From positions 1,612,001 to 1,676,000 of the forward strand of contig NZ_CP097322.1 in the NCBI RefSeq assembly GCF_023515955.1: 64,000 nt of DNA. Reading direction: 5' to 3'. Position 1 is the stretch's first letter; every line of letters starts with the position of its first letter. Below the pieces are notes generated by a model, which saw only the letters and a list, made by a program, of their open reading frames with translations, was not told where the DNA came from and did no database searches. The stretch comes from Streptomyces sp. RerS4. Its GTDB lineage: Bacteria > Actinomycetota > Actinomycetes > Streptomycetales > Streptomycetaceae. The position numbers and the translations under genes are program-made. Below are positions 17,389 through 28,126 of this stretch, in pieces.

Positions 17389-18900
17389 TCACTGTCCCGA
17401 GAGCACCCGGACCAGGTCCTCCGCCGTGCGGCAGCGGTCCAGGAGCTCCTTGACGTGGTTGCGTGTGCCCCGCAGCGGCTCCAGGGTCGGGACCCGCTGG
17501 AGCGAGTCACGGCCCGGGAGGTCGAAGATCACCGAGTCCCAGGACGCCGCGGCCACGTCGTCCGCGTACTGCTCCAGGCACCGGCCCCGGAAGTACGCCC
17601 GGGTGTCCTCCGGTGGCTTGCTCTCGGCCCGTTCGACCGCCGGCTCCTCCAGGAGCCTGCGCACCTTGCCCCGGGCCGCGAGGCGGTTGTACAGCCCCTT
17701 GTCGGGCCGCACGTCGGAGTACTGGAGGTCCACGAGGTGCAGCCGCGCCGCGTCCCACTCCAGGCCGTCACGCCTCCGGTAGCCCTCCAGGATCTCCCGC
17801 TTCGCGATCCAGTCCAGCTCCCCGGACAGGCTCATCGGGTCGGTCTCCAGCCGGCCGAGTACGTCCTCCCAGCGCGCGAGGACGTCCTTGGTCTGCTCGT
17901 CCGCGTCGGCGCCGAACCGCTCGTCCACGTACTTTCTGGCCAGCTCGAAGTACTCCATCTGGAGTTGCACGGCGGTCAGTGTCCGCCCGCTGCGCAGTGT
18001 GATCAGGTGCTGGAGGTCGGGGTCGTGGGAGACCTGGTGCAGGGTGCGCACCGGCTGGTCGACGGCCAGGTCGACGTTGATGAAGCCGTCCTCGATCATC
18101 GACAGGACGAGGGCGGTGGTGCCGAGCTTGAGGTAGGTGGAGATCTCGGAGAGGTTCGCGTCGCCGATGATCACGTGGAGGCGGCGGTACTTCTCGGCGT
18201 CCGAGTGGGGCTCGTCGCGGGTGTTGATGATGGGGCGCTTGAGGGTGGTCTCCAGGCCGACCTCGACCTCGAAGTAGTCGGCGCGCTGGCTGATCTGGAA
18301 GCCGTGTTCGCGGCCGTCCTGGCCGATGCCGACGCGGCCGGCGCCGGTGACGACCTGCCGGGAGACGAAGAAGGGCGTCAGGTGGCGCACGATGTCCGAG
18401 AAGGGGGTCTCCCGCTTCATCAGGTAGTTCTCGTGCGTGCCGTAGGAGGCGCCCTTGTTGTCGGTGTTGTTCTTGTAGAGGTGGATCGGCTGGGCTCCGG
18501 GCAGCTGGGCGGCGCGCTCGGCGGCCTCGGCCATGATCCGTTCGCCGGCCTTGTCCCACAGGACGGCGTCGAGGGGGTTGGTGACCTCCGGCGAGCTGTA
18601 CTCGGGGTGTGCGTGGTCGACGTAGAGCCGTGCACCGTTGGTGAGGATGACATTGGCGAGGCCGATGTCCTCGTCGGTGAGCTGGCTGCTGTCGGCGGCC
18701 TCGCGGGCGAGGTCGAAGCCGCGGGCGTCCCGCAGCGGATTCTCCTCCTCGAAGTCCCAGCGGGCGCGTCGCGCCCGGTGCATCGCCGCCGCGTAGGCGT
18801 TGACGATCTGGGACGAGGTGAGCATGGCATTGGCGTTCGGGTGTCCCGGGACGGAGATCCCGTACTCCGTCTCGATTCCCATTACTCGCCGTACGGTCAT
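17389..18900 (-). CDS. dop: Depupylase/Pup deamidase Dop
   Basis: 503-residue homologue of Paf[21 protein letters not shown] carries the metal-binding Glu (E10), and D95 in [13 protein letters not shown] is the conserved catalytic Asp. The Dop-specific loop lies at about residues 56-75 ([19 protein letters not shown]), which PafA lacks. [20 protein letters not shown] and [19 protein letters not shown] are shared with PafA. It deamidates the terminal Gln of Pup and removes Pup from substrates. ATG 18900 follows AGGAGG; the upstream ATG would add 15 unconserved residues. Confidence 0.96.
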   Translation of the reverse strand: MTVRRVMGIETEYGISVPGHPNANAMLTSSQIVNAYAAAMHRARRARWDFEEENPLRDARGFDLAREAADSSQLTDEDIGLANVILTNGARLYVDHAHPEYSSPEVTNPLDAVLWDKAGERIMAEAAERAAQLPGAQPIHLYKNNTDNKGASYGTHENYLMKRETPFSDIVRHLTPFFVSRQVVTGAGRVGIGQDGREHGFQISQRADYFEVEVGLETTLKRPIINTRDEPHSDAEKYRRLHVIIGDANLSEISTYLKLGTTALVLSMIEDGFINVDLAVDQPVRTLHQVSHDPDLQHLITLRSGRTLTAVQLQMEYFELARKYVDERFGADADEQTKDVLARWEDVLGRLETDPMSLSGELDWIAKREILEGYRRRDGLEWDAARLHLVDLQYSDVRPDKGLYNRLAARGKVRRLLEEPAVERAESKPPEDTRAYFRGRCLEQYADDVAAASWDSVIFDLPGRDSLQRVPTLEPLRGTRNHVKELLDRCRTAEDLVRVLSGQ

Positions 18901-19123
18901 GCGGCCCTCCTTGCCCGGCGGCGCTCCCGTTCGGGAGCGGCGCAAGTACCGCTGGTGCTCCGGTGCGTCGTGTGCGGTGCCGGTCCCCGCGCTGCGGAGG
19001 TGGCGGTACGGAAGAGCCTAGAACCACTCCGCGCTGGTGGGGAGATCATTTCAGTCATTGCCTTTGCCCGGTGTCCGGTGTCCGGCCGAAAAGCGCGGTG
19101 CGGTTTTACGGGCGGTAAAGCAA

Positions 19124-19161
19124 GCGGCTGCGGGTGCCCCGGTGTGGGCATCCGCAGCCGC
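19124..19161 (-). terminator. Terminator after arc/mpa
   Basis: GCGGCTGCGGGTGCCC pairs with GGGCATCCGCAGCCGC (15 of 16 bp as Watson-Crick or wobble) around a short loop, 10 bases beyond the arc stop. It isolates arc from the dop transcript. Confidence 0.8.
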
Positions 19162-19170
19162 CCGACTTCG

Positions 19171-20937
19171 TCAGAGGTACTGACCGGTATTCGCCACCGT
19201 GTCGATGGAACGTCCGGTGTCGGCTCCCTGCTTTCCGGTGACGAGCGTGCGGATGAATACGATCCGCTCGCCCTTCTTGCCGGAGATGCGGGCCCAGTCG
19301 TCCGGGTTGGTGGTGTTGGGCAGGTCCTCGTTCTCCTTGAACTCGTCCACGCAGGCCTGGAGGAGGTGGGAGACGCGCAGGCCCTTCTGGTTGTGCTCCA
19401 GGAAGGCCTTGATGGCCATCTTCTTGGCCCGGTCGACGATGTTCTGGATCATCGCGCCGGAGTTGAAGTCCTTGAAGTACAGGACTTCCTTGTCGCCGTT
19501 GGCGTACGTGACCTCGAGGAAGCGGTTCTCCTCGGTTTCGGCGTACATCTGCTCGACGACCGTCTGGATCATGCTGTGCACGGTGCCGGCCGGGGAGCCC
19601 TGGTGTTCGGACAGGTCGTCCGTGTGCAGGGGCAGCGAGGCCTTGAGGTACTTCGCGAAGATGTCCTTCGCGGCCTCGGCGTCCGGGCGCTCGATCTTGA
19701 TCTTCACGTCGAGGCGGCCGGGGCGCAGGATGGCCGGGTCGATCATGTCCTCGCGGTTGGAGGCGCCGATGACGATGACGTTCTCCAGGCCCTCCACACC
19801 GTCGATCTCGGCGAGGAGCTGGGGGACGATGGTGTTCTCCACGTCCGAGCTCACGCCGGATCCGCGGGTGCGGAAGAGGGACTCCATCTCGTCGAAGAAG
19901 ACGATGACGGGGGTGCCCTCGCTCGCCTTCTCGCGGGCACGTTGGAAGACGAGGCGGATGTGCCGCTCGGTCTCGCCGACGTACTTGTTGAGGAGTTCGG
20001 GGCCCTTGATGTTCAGGAAGTAGGACTTCCCGGCCGCCTGTCCGGTCACCTCGGCGACCTTCTTGGCAAGGGAGTTGGCCACGGCCTTGGCGATGAGCGT
20101 CTTGCCGCAGCCGGGCGGGCCGTAGAGCAGGATGCCCTTGGGCGGGCGCAGTTCGTGCTCCTTGAAGAGGTCCGGGTAGAGGTAGGGGAGCTCGACGGCG
20201 TCGCGGATCAGCTCGATCTGGTCGCCCAGACCGCCGATCTTGTCGTAGTCGATGTCCGGGACCTCTTCGAGGACGAGGTCCTCGACCTCGCTCTTGGGGA
20301 CCACTTCGTAGACGTAGCCGGAGCGGGGTTCGAGCAGCAGGGCGTCGCCGGGGCGGATGGTGATGTCCAGGAGCGGCTCGGCGAGCCTCACCACCCTTTC
20401 CTCGTCGGTGTGCCCGACGACCAGGGCGCGCTCGCCGTCCTCAAGGATCTCCTTGAGGGTGACGATGTCCCCGGCCCGCTCGTATTGCATGGCCTCGACC
20501 ACGTTGAGCGCTTCGTTGAGCATGACTTCCTGGCCGCGCCGGAGGTCTTCCGGGTCGACGCTGGGGCTGACGTTCACGCGGAGCTTTCGGCCTCCGGTGA
20601 AGATGTCGACGGTGCCGTCCTCGTTCGCCTGCAGGAAGACACCGAAGCCGGCCGGCGGCTGTGCCAGCCGGTCGACCTCCTCCTTGAGGGCCACGATCTG
20701 GTCGCGGGCTTCACGGAGGGTGTTCGCCAGTCGTTCGTTCTGCGCGGAGACGCCTGCCAGATTCGTCTGGAGCTCTACGATCCGCTCTTCGAGAATCCTC
20801 GTGTGTCGCGGAGAGTCGGCGAGCTTGCGTCGCAGGACGGCGATTTCCTGCTCGAGATAGGCAACCTGGCCGGCGGGGTCCTCGGACCCTCGCGCGGGCC
20901 GGATGCCGCGGTTGATGTCGTCGTCGTGGGCTGCCAC
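19171..20937 (-). CDS. arc: Proteasome-associated AAA+ ATPase (ARC/Mpa)
   Basis: 588-residue unfoldase. A coiled coil spans about residues 23-92 ([20 protein letters not shown] onward) and binds Pup. Two OB-fold modules follow to about 220. The AAA domain has Walker A GPPGCGKT at 273-280 and Walker B VIVFFDE at 344-350, and the arginine-finger region includes [16 protein letters not shown]. It ends in QYL, the C-terminal motif that opens the alpha-ring gate. GTG 20937 sits behind GGAGGAGGTGAGG. Transcribed alone, upstream of dop. Confidence 0.96.
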   Translation of the reverse strand: MAAHDDDINRGIRPARGSEDPAGQVAYLEQEIAVLRRKLADSPRHTRILEERIVELQTNLAGVSAQNERLANTLREARDQIVALKEEVDRLAQPPAGFGVFLQANEDGTVDIFTGGRKLRVNVSPSVDPEDLRRGQEVMLNEALNVVEAMQYERAGDIVTLKEILEDGERALVVGHTDEERVVRLAEPLLDITIRPGDALLLEPRSGYVYEVVPKSEVEDLVLEEVPDIDYDKIGGLGDQIELIRDAVELPYLYPDLFKEHELRPPKGILLYGPPGCGKTLIAKAVANSLAKKVAEVTGQAAGKSYFLNIKGPELLNKYVGETERHIRLVFQRAREKASEGTPVIVFFDEMESLFRTRGSGVSSDVENTIVPQLLAEIDGVEGLENVIVIGASNREDMIDPAILRPGRLDVKIKIERPDAEAAKDIFAKYLKASLPLHTDDLSEHQGSPAGTVHSMIQTVVEQMYAETEENRFLEVTYANGDKEVLYFKDFNSGAMIQNIVDRAKKMAIKAFLEHNQKGLRVSHLLQACVDEFKENEDLPNTTNPDDWARISGKKGERIVFIRTLVTGKQGADTGRSIDTVANTGQYL

Positions 20938-21201
20938 GGTCCTCACCTCCTCCAAGGGGAGCTGGACGCTTCCTGACCCTACCTGGGCTGGTGGTGATTG
21001 AAACCCCTAGATCACAAAGACGGTAGAGGTGTGTCCGATCTTCACCCTTGCGTACTCCCTCACGCCAAGGAAATACCCACCCTTCAACATCGGAAAGCAG
21101 CCGGTTGTAAGGTCGAACTGTTCAACACCCGTCAGGGCTCGCGCGACTTGCCGCGAGTTGTGTCCGAGACGGATCACTCAGCGCAGGAAACGGCAGGAGA
21201 T

Positions 21202-21522
21202 ATGACCGTGCAGCAGGAGGCCCCGACGGGCGGTGCCGGCGAGTCCGGTGAGCCGCTGGAGGTCTGGATCGACCAGGACCTCTGCACGGGCGACGGCATC
21301 TGCGTGCAGTACGCCCCGGAGGTGTTCGAGCTGGACATCGACGGTTTGGCGTACGTGAAGAGCGCGGAGGACGAGCTGCTCCAGGAGCCGGGGGCGACGA
21401 CTCCGGTTCCGCTGACGCTGCTCTTGGACGTGGTGGATTCGGCGAAGGAATGTCCCGGTGACTGCATCCACGTAAGGCGCGTTTCGGACAGGGTCGAGGT
21501 GTACGGACCCGACGCCGAGTGA
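21202..21522 (+). CDS. Small ferredoxin ([3Fe-4S]/[4Fe-4S] type)
   Basis: 106-residue ferredoxin. Cluster ligands are in DQDLCTGDGICVQYAPEVF and AKECPGDCIHV, a three-to-four Cys arrangement usual for ferredoxins that donate electrons to P450s or oxidoreductases. A lone CDS diverging from arc across about 260 bases. The start at ATG 21202 follows CAGGAGA; the upstream in-frame ATG adds 68 residues unlike any ferredoxin. No P450 lies nearby. The same gene is found near arc in other actinobacteria, which hints at a link, but none is proven. Confidence 0.88.
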   Translation: MTVQQEAPTGGAGESGEPLEVWIDQDLCTGDGICVQYAPEVFELDIDGLAYVKSAEDELLQEPGATTPVPLTLLLDVVDSAKECPGDCIHVRRVSDRVEVYGPDAE

Positions 21523-21526
21523 CGGC

Positions 21527-22138
21527 TCAAACACGTCGGGCGGCCGAGTTCGTCAGCTCCTGGCGGAATTTTCCTCCCGTCCAGCGCCACTTGGCGTGCT
21601 GTTTCACGTCCGGGCTGTAGCGCGGGACTTCGGGTGAGGAGTAGCCGAGGAGGGTGGCGGTGATCACACCGTCGCGCACGGTGAGGTCGGTGGCGCTCTG
21701 CCGGCGAGCGGCGTCGAGGAGGGTGGCGACGACGCGGGGCGGGGAGTCGGCCGCCCGGTCGCGGGTGAGCACGTAGAGCGCGTGCGGCGGGGTTCCGGAG
21801 CCGGCGGCGCAGCGTACGGCGGCCACGGTCTCGGGGCGGCCGTCGCCGTCGAGGTCGCCATGAGCGGTGTCGGTGACGGTCTGCGGGGTGCCCTTGCAGT
21901 CGAGGGGGTACGTGGCCGCGTGCGCGTCGGGGGCGGTCGTCCGGGCGGTGTCCTGCGCCCCGGCGGCGGGGGTGGTTCCGGTGGGGGTGGCTCCCGTGGC
22001 GGGCTCGGGCTGAAGGAGGCCCGCCGCCGCGATGACGGCCGCGAGGGCCGAGACCGTGGCGATCCAGTGGTGTGGCCTGGTGTGCCGGTGGGCCGGGCTG
22101 TCGGGGGTGGGTGCGGGCGCGGCGGGGCTGTGCGGCAC
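21527..22138 (-). CDS. Membrane-anchored protein with calcium-binding-like repeat, unknown function
   Basis: 203 residues: a proline-rich cytoplasmic stretch, one membrane helix (WIATVSALAAVIAAAGLL), a low-complexity Thr/Ala linker, then a C-terminal domain. That domain contains GDLDGDGRPETVAAVRCAAG, an FG-GAP or dockerin-like Asp loop that could bind calcium, and two Cys residues that may pair outside the cell. GTG 22138 follows AGGAG nine bases upstream; a longer frame upstream is possible. Convergent with the ferredoxin gene, four bases between stops. Family not recognised. Confidence 0.65.
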   Translation of the reverse strand: MPHSPAAPAPTPDSPAHRHTRPHHWIATVSALAAVIAAAGLLQPEPATGATPTGTTPAAGAQDTARTTAPDAHAATYPLDCKGTPQTVTDTAHGDLDGDGRPETVAAVRCAAGSGTPPHALYVLTRDRAADSPPRVVATLLDAARRQSATDLTVRDGVITATLLGYSSPEVPRYSPDVKQHAKWRWTGGKFRQELTNSAARRV

Positions 22139-22265
22139 GCGGGGTGTCTCCTGTGCGAGGGGTGACGGGGAGCCAGCATCGTGCCATACCTCACACGGAG
22201 GGGGAACGGCCGGGTCCGGGGCTGGTGGAGCCGGCGGCGTGGCCCTCTCACGGGGACAACGAAAA

Positions 22266-22315
22266 GGCGCTGTGCCGCAGTTCCCGGTGGTGCGGGGGAA
22301 CTGCGGCACAGCGCC
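22266..22315 (-). terminator. Strong terminator after trmI
   Basis: A 20-bp perfect stem, GGCGCTGTGCCGCAGTTCCC and its complement, with a 10-base loop, 17 bases beyond the trmI stop. The longest perfect hairpin in the window. It sits inside the proline-rich 5' extension of the next minus-strand gene, supporting a downstream start for that gene. Confidence 0.85.
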
Positions 22316-22331
22316 GTGGTGTTGGTGCGGA

Positions 22332-23228
22332 TCAGGCGGAGCGGTCGCTGCCGGGGCCCTCGTAGTCCTCGCCGTAGGCGCCCTTGGAGGGGCGGCGGCG
22401 GCGCATGGGGGGCTCGACGCCGTCGGCGAGGCGGCGCGCGGTGACGAGGAAGCCGGTGTGGCCGATCATCCGGTGGTCCGGGCGGACGGCGAGGCCTTCG
22501 ACGTGCCAGTTGCGGATCATCGATTCCCAGGGCTGCGGTTCGGCGTAGCAGCCGAACTCGCGGATGGACTCGACGGTGCGCGAGAGCTGGGTGGTGGTGG
22601 CCACGTAGCAGCAGAGGATGCCGCCGGGGACGAGGGCCTTGGAGACGGCCTCCAGGCATTCCCAGGGGGCGAGCATGTCGAGGATGACCCGGTCGACGTC
22701 GGAGTCGGACAGGTTGTCCTGGAGGTCGCCGACGGTCAGGGTCCACGCGGGGTGGGGGCCGCCGAAGTAGCGCTCCACGTTGGCGGTGGCGATCTCGGCG
22801 AAGTCCGCGCGGCGCTCGTAGCTGTGGAGCATGCCCTGGTCGCCGATGGCGCGCAGCAGGAAGCTGCTGAGCGAGCCGGAGCCGACGCCTGCCTCCACGA
22901 CGCGGGCGCCGGGGAAGATGTCGGCGAAGGCCAGGATCTGGCCGGCGTCCTTGGGGTAGACCACGGCGGCACCGCGGGGCATGGACAGGACATAGTCGGG
23001 GAGCAGGGGACGCAGCGCGAGGTAGGCGACGTTGCCCGTGGTGCGGACAACGCTTCCTTCGGGGGCGCCGATCAGCTCGTCGTGGGGGAAGGAACCCTTG
23101 TGGGTGTGGAAATTCTTCCCGGCTTCGAGCGTGAACGTGTAGTGGCGGCCCTTGGGGTCGGTGAGCTGAACCTGGTCCCCGACCTCGAAGGGCCCGCGTC
23201 GGCGGGCGGCACCGGTCGGTTCGGACAT
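22332..23228 (-). CDS. trmI: tRNA (adenine-58-N1)-methyltransferase TrmI
   Basis: 298-residue class I methyltransferase that forms m1A58 in the tRNA T-loop. N-terminal beta domain (GPFEVGDQVQLTDPKGRHYT) then the SAM-binding site RVVEAGVGSGSLSSFLLRAI and the motif IV region DRVILDMLAPWECLEAVS. ATG 23228 lies 18 bases after the stop of the M50 protease gene, so the two are cotranscribed. Near-identical gene order (arc, trmI, RecB-like) is seen around Rv2115c-Rv2119 in mycobacteria. Confidence 0.94.
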   Translation of the reverse strand: MSEPTGAARRRGPFEVGDQVQLTDPKGRHYTFTLEAGKNFHTHKGSFPHDELIGAPEGSVVRTTGNVAYLALRPLLPDYVLSMPRGAAVVYPKDAGQILAFADIFPGARVVEAGVGSGSLSSFLLRAIGDQGMLHSYERRADFAEIATANVERYFGGPHPAWTLTVGDLQDNLSDSDVDRVILDMLAPWECLEAVSKALVPGGILCCYVATTTQLSRTVESIREFGCYAEPQPWESMIRNWHVEGLAVRPDHRMIGHTGFLVTARRLADGVEPPMRRRRPSKGAYGEDYEGPGSDRSA

Positions 23229-23246
23229 GTGACCAGTGTATTGGCT

Positions 23247-24446
23247 TCAGGACTGGGGCCGTGCCATGGCCTTCACGAAGGCCTTCTCGACGTCGAGGGT
23301 GGACAGGACGCCGTAGATGCGGCCTTCCTCTTCGAGGACGAGGTATTCGGTGGCGGGGTTGGCGCGGAGGTGGTCGAGGAGTTCCTCGCCGGCGAGTTCG
23401 GCGGAGACCTTCATGCCGTCGGTGAGGTCCTGGGCGAGGGTGCTGACGGCGACCCAGGGGCGGCGGTGTTCGGGGATGGAGGCGATGGCGCTCTCGCGGA
23501 CGATGGCGGTGGGGTCGCCGTGGCCGTCCACGACGACGAGGGCGCGGGCTCCGGCTTCGTTGGCGCGGCGGAGCGCCTCGGAGAGGGGGGTGGTGTGCTC
23601 GACGGGGATGGCGCGGCGGGTGAGGGCGCGGGCGCGCAGTTCCGGGAGGTGTTCGCGCAGGCGGGCCATGCGGAGGCTGTTGCCGGCGCCGGTCCAGATG
23701 ATCGCGGCGAGGATGGCGGCGAGGAGCGCGTCCATGACGGTGTTCATGCCGCCGATCTCCTGGGGGCGGTTGCCGAGGAGTCCGGTGTGGGTGAGGAGGG
23801 GCAGGCCGACGAGGACGGCGATGGCGAGGCCGCGGCCGACCCAGGCGGCGGCGATGGTGCCGGTCATGGGCTTGCCGGTGATGCCCCAGATGACGGCGCG
23901 GAGCATGCGGCCGCCGTCGAGGGGGAGGCCGGGCAGGAGGTTGAAGGCGGCGACGAGGAGGTTGGAGATCATCAGGCCGGCGAGGAGGACGCCGGGGACG
24001 GTGGCGGGGTCGACGGCCGTCACGCCGAGGTAGAAGACGCCGGCGAGGGCGAGGGAGAGGAGGGGGCCGACGAAGGCGAGGACGAATTCGCGGCCGGGGG
24101 TCTCGGACTCCTTCTCGATCTCGGAGACTCCGCCGAAGAACTGGAGCTGGATGCGGCGCACGGGCAGTTTGAAGCGCAGCGCGGCGATGGTGTGGGCCAG
24201 TTCGTGGACGAGGACGGAGGCGTAGAAGGCGACGGCGAAGAAGAGGGAGACGAGGTAGCGGACCGGGCCGAGGTCGGGGAGGATCCGGTCGAGCTGGTCG
24301 CCGAAGACCCAGGTGATGAGGGCGGCGACGAGGAACCAGCTGGGCGAGACGTAGACGGGTACGCCGAAGGGGCGGCCCATGAGGATGCCGCCGCCCGGGT
24401 CGGAGCGCTTGGTGCGGCGCGCGCCGGATTCGTCGGTGTCTGCCAC
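23247..24446 (-). CDS. Site-2-protease-like M50 metalloprotease with CBS domains
   Basis: 399-residue intramembrane protease. HELAH at residues 81-85 holds the zinc ligands and catalytic Glu, and NLLPGLPLDGGRML around 167-180 gives the third ligand (LDG). About five membrane segments precede two CBS modules at about 280-395 (AIPVEHTTPLSEALRRANEA, LAQDLTDGMKVSAELAGEEL), which may sense adenine nucleotides. The family cleaves anti-sigma factors or other membrane proteins; the substrate is unknown. Cotranscribed with trmI; divergent from the RecB-like gene. Confidence 0.92.
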   Translation of the reverse strand: MADTDESGARRTKRSDPGGGILMGRPFGVPVYVSPSWFLVAALITWVFGDQLDRILPDLGPVRYLVSLFFAVAFYASVLVHELAHTIAALRFKLPVRRIQLQFFGGVSEIEKESETPGREFVLAFVGPLLSLALAGVFYLGVTAVDPATVPGVLLAGLMISNLLVAAFNLLPGLPLDGGRMLRAVIWGITGKPMTGTIAAAWVGRGLAIAVLVGLPLLTHTGLLGNRPQEIGGMNTVMDALLAAILAAIIWTGAGNSLRMARLREHLPELRARALTRRAIPVEHTTPLSEALRRANEAGARALVVVDGHGDPTAIVRESAIASIPEHRRPWVAVSTLAQDLTDGMKVSAELAGEELLDHLRANPATEYLVLEEEGRIYGVLSTLDVEKAFVKAMARPQS

Positions 24447-24642
24447 GGGTGTCCTTCGTTCGGGGGGTCCCCCGGGGATGGGGTCCGGCGGGGGGTGTCT
24501 TTCCAGTGTGGGGCCTGCGGTCGGGGTGGTGTGGCGGCGGGGTGGTCGCGCGGTGTGATGCTCCGATCATGCAGGGCGAGGGTGCCCGCCCGCAGTCGAT
24601 GGTATGCGCGTGCTGTCGGCGTGGGGCCGTAGGGTTTCGCGT

Positions 24643-25635
<993 letters not shown>

Positions 25636-25698
25636 TCTTCGGGTCAGGGCAGAATGGGGCGCGTCCGCCGAAGCCGTCCGACGAATACGAGGTACCCC

Positions 25699-26370
25699 GT
25701 GGCGATCCGCGTCCTGCTGGTCGACGACCAGCCACTGCTGCGCACCGGTTTCCGGATGATCCTGGAGGCCGAGCAGGACCTGGTGGTGGTGGGTGAGGCC
25801 GGGGACGGTCTGCAGGCGCTGGACCAGGTGCGGGCGTTGCAGCCCGATGTGGTGTTGATGGACATCCGGATGCCGCGGATGGACGGGGTGGAGGCGACGC
25901 GTCGGATCACGGGTCCGGAGCGTGACGGGCCGGCGAAGGTGCTGGTGCTGACGACCTTCGACCTGGACGAGTACGTGGTGGAGGCCCTACGGGCCGGCGC
26001 GAGCGGCTTCCTGTTGAAGGACGCCCCGGCGGACGAGCTGGTGCAGGCGATCCGGGTGGTGGCGGGGGGCGAGGCGATGCTCGCGCCGAGCATCACGCGC
26101 CGGCTGCTCGACAAGTACGCGGGGCATCTGCCGTCGGGCGAGGAGCGGGTCCCGGACACGTTGGGGACGCTGACGGAGCGCGAGGTGGAGGTACTGAAGC
26201 TGGTGGCGCGCGGTCTGTCGAACGCGGAGATCGCGGCGGATCTGTTCGTCAGCGAGACGACGGTGAAGACGCACGTGGGGCACGTGCTGACGAAGCTGAG
26301 CCTGCGCGACCGGGTGCAGGCGGCGGTGTACGCGTACGAGAGCGGCCTGGTACGGCCGGGCGCCCGGTAG
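25699..26370 (+). CDS. NarL/LuxR-family response regulator (orphan)
   Basis: 223 residues: receiver domain IRVLLVDDQPLLRTGFRMIL, phospho-acceptor Asp in DVVLMDIRMPRMDGVEATRR, conserved Thr and Lys in LVLTTFDLDEYV and GFLLKDAPADEL. The C-terminal LuxR helix-turn-helix reads LTEREVEVLKLVARGLSNAE and SETTVKTHVGHVLTKLSL. GTG 25699 follows GAGGT; the upstream in-frame ATG is not conserved. No sensor kinase is adjacent, so the partner is elsewhere. It follows the nuclease gene by 63 bases and may share its promoter. Confidence 0.92.
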   Translation: MAIRVLLVDDQPLLRTGFRMILEAEQDLVVVGEAGDGLQALDQVRALQPDVVLMDIRMPRMDGVEATRRITGPERDGPAKVLVLTTFDLDEYVVEALRAGASGFLLKDAPADELVQAIRVVAGGEAMLAPSITRRLLDKYAGHLPSGEERVPDTLGTLTEREVEVLKLVARGLSNAEIAADLFVSETTVKTHVGHVLTKLSLRDRVQAAVYAYESGLVRPGAR

Positions 26371-26393
26371 CCCGTTGGCTCGGTCGGAAACGG

Positions 26394-26432
26394 AACGGGC
26401 CGGCAGCCGCGTGGTGCGGTTGCCGGCCCGTT
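26394..26432. terminator. Bidirectional terminator between response regulator and solute-binding protein genes
   Basis: AACGGGCCGGCA and TGCCGGCCCGTT form a 12-bp stem, with a CCGC/GCGG extension inside, between two convergent stops. TTGTTCG follows on the plus strand. Confidence 0.8.
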
Positions 26433-26453
26433 GTTCGTGGCCTGGTGGCCAGC

Positions 26454-28037
26454 CTATCCCTTGCTGATCTCCCAGAAGCGGAAGACCGTGGAGGCGTCGA
26501 GGGACCACTGGAGGCCGTTGACGTTCTGGCGGGTGACGGCGTACTGCTTGCCCTGCCAGAGCGGGAGGATCGGCAGCTCGTCGGCGACGATGTCCTGGAG
26601 CCGGTTGTAGTCCATGTTGGCCGAGGTCCGGTCGGACTTTGCGGAGGTCGACGGGATGATCGTCCCGCTGATCTCCTTGTTGTCGTAGTTGTTCTTCAGG
26701 ACGTTGTCCGGGCCGAAGAACGGCTGCGTGAAGTTGTCGGCGTCCGGGTAGTCCGGGACCCAGCCCTTCACGTAGACGCCGTACTTGCCGGCCGCGATGT
26801 CCTTCTCGTACTGCTCGAACTCGACGGACTTCATGTCGGCCTCGAAGAGGCCGCTGTCGTTGAGCTGCTTGGCGATGACCTGGAACTGCTGGTCGGTGGA
26901 GGGGCCGTAGCGGGTCGGCGTGGACCACAGGGTCAGCTTGATCTTGCCGGTGATGTTGGCGGCCTTGAGGACGGCCTTGGCCTTCTCCACCTGCGGGCTG
27001 CCGCCGTAGCGGTCGAAGAACGGGGTGGTGTGGCCCGCGATGCCCGCCGGGACGATGGAGTAGAGCGGGGTGGCGGTGCCGGCGTAGACGTCCTTGACGA
27101 GGGCCTCGCGGTCCACGAGGTAGGCGATGGCCTTGCGCACGGGCAGCTTGCCGACGACGGGGTCGTTGACGTTGAAGACCATGTGCTCGACCTCGGCGCC
27201 GGTGCCCTCGACGACGTCGATCTTCTGGTCGCCGGTCTTGGTGGCGGAGAGGGCGGCGATGTCCTTGGCGGCGAGGCCGCGGAAGGCGAAGTCGACGTCG
27301 CCGCTCTGGAGGACGCTCTTCAGGGCGGCCTGGTCGCCGTTGAAGAACTTCAGCGTGACGCCGGTGTTCTTGGCCTTGGCCTTGCCGGTGTAGGAGTCGT
27401 TGACGGAGAAGCTCGCGCTCTTGTCGCTGATGGAGTCGAGCTTGTAGACGCCGGAGCCGACGGCCTTGTTGTCGGTGCGGAGCTTGTCGGCCGGGTATTC
27501 GGCGTGGTCGACGATGGAGCCCGCGCCCGACGCGATCTTGCTGGGGAAGGTCGCGTCGGAGGTCTTCAGGCGGAAGACGATGGTCTTCTCGTCGGGCGTG
27601 TCGATGCCGGCGATCGACGAGAGCATGACGGCGGGGCCGTTGTCGTCGTTGATCTTCAGGGTGCGCTCGAAGGAGAACTTGACGTCCTTCGAGGTCAGGC
27701 TGTTGCCGTTGCTGAACTTCAGGTTCGGGCGCAGGACGCACCTGTACTGCTTGCTGTCGCCGCCCTCGAAGTTGCAGGACTGCGCGGCGTCGGGCTCCGG
27801 GGTGGTGCCGCCCTTGGGGAAGCTGAGCAGCGACTGGAAGACGTTGTTGAAGAGGAGCCAGGAGCCCGGATCGTAGCCCGCGGCCGGGTCCACGGACTTC
27901 ACCTTGTCGGATATCCCCATGACCACGCCCTTGCCGCTGCCGGCGTTGGCGCCATCGGTGGAACCGCAACCGCTGAGCAGCGCTGCGGCGGTGGCCGCGC
28001 CGAGCGGGGCCGCCAACCACTGGTTACGTGTCTTCAC
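26454..28037 (-). CDS. Oligopeptide-type ABC transporter solute-binding lipoprotein 1
   Basis: 527-residue family 5 binding protein (OppA/DppA-like). The N-terminus VKTRNQWLAAPLGAATAAA leads to the lipobox LLSGC, so it is anchored outside the membrane. Conserved fold segments are FSNGNSLTSKDVKFSFERTL (the family signature) and GVYVKGWVPDYPDADNFTQP. GTG 28037 has AAGGA eight bases upstream. It lies 89 bases after a related gene with which it is probably cotranscribed. No permease or ATPase genes are nearby, so transport partners must be encoded elsewhere or the protein serves as a sensor. Confidence 0.92.
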   Translation of the reverse strand: MKTRNQWLAAPLGAATAAALLSGCGSTDGANAGSGKGVVMGISDKVKSVDPAAGYDPGSWLLFNNVFQSLLSFPKGGTTPEPDAAQSCNFEGGDSKQYRCVLRPNLKFSNGNSLTSKDVKFSFERTLKINDDNGPAVMLSSIAGIDTPDEKTIVFRLKTSDATFPSKIASGAGSIVDHAEYPADKLRTDNKAVGSGVYKLDSISDKSASFSVNDSYTGKAKAKNTGVTLKFFNGDQAALKSVLQSGDVDFAFRGLAAKDIAALSATKTGDQKIDVVEGTGAEVEHMVFNVNDPVVGKLPVRKAIAYLVDREALVKDVYAGTATPLYSIVPAGIAGHTTPFFDRYGGSPQVEKAKAVLKAANITGKIKLTLWSTPTRYGPSTDQQFQVIAKQLNDSGLFEADMKSVEFEQYEKDIAAGKYGVYVKGWVPDYPDADNFTQPFFGPDNVLKNNYDNKEISGTIIPSTSAKSDRTSANMDYNRLQDIVADELPILPLWQGKQYAVTRQNVNGLQWSLDASTVFRFWEISKG

Positions 28038-28126
28038 GCGAATGTCCTTCACAGTCTTGTCTGGTCGTTGCGCCGGCCTGCGACGTCCGCCGCCGGATGC
28101 TGCCGTTGCTGCCGTCGCTGCCGGTC

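Noticed and set aside
17455..20976. Plus-strand open frame of over 1100 codons across dop and arc
   Set aside because: Antisense shadow of conserved genes; no start context, repetitive Val/Glu/Gly text.
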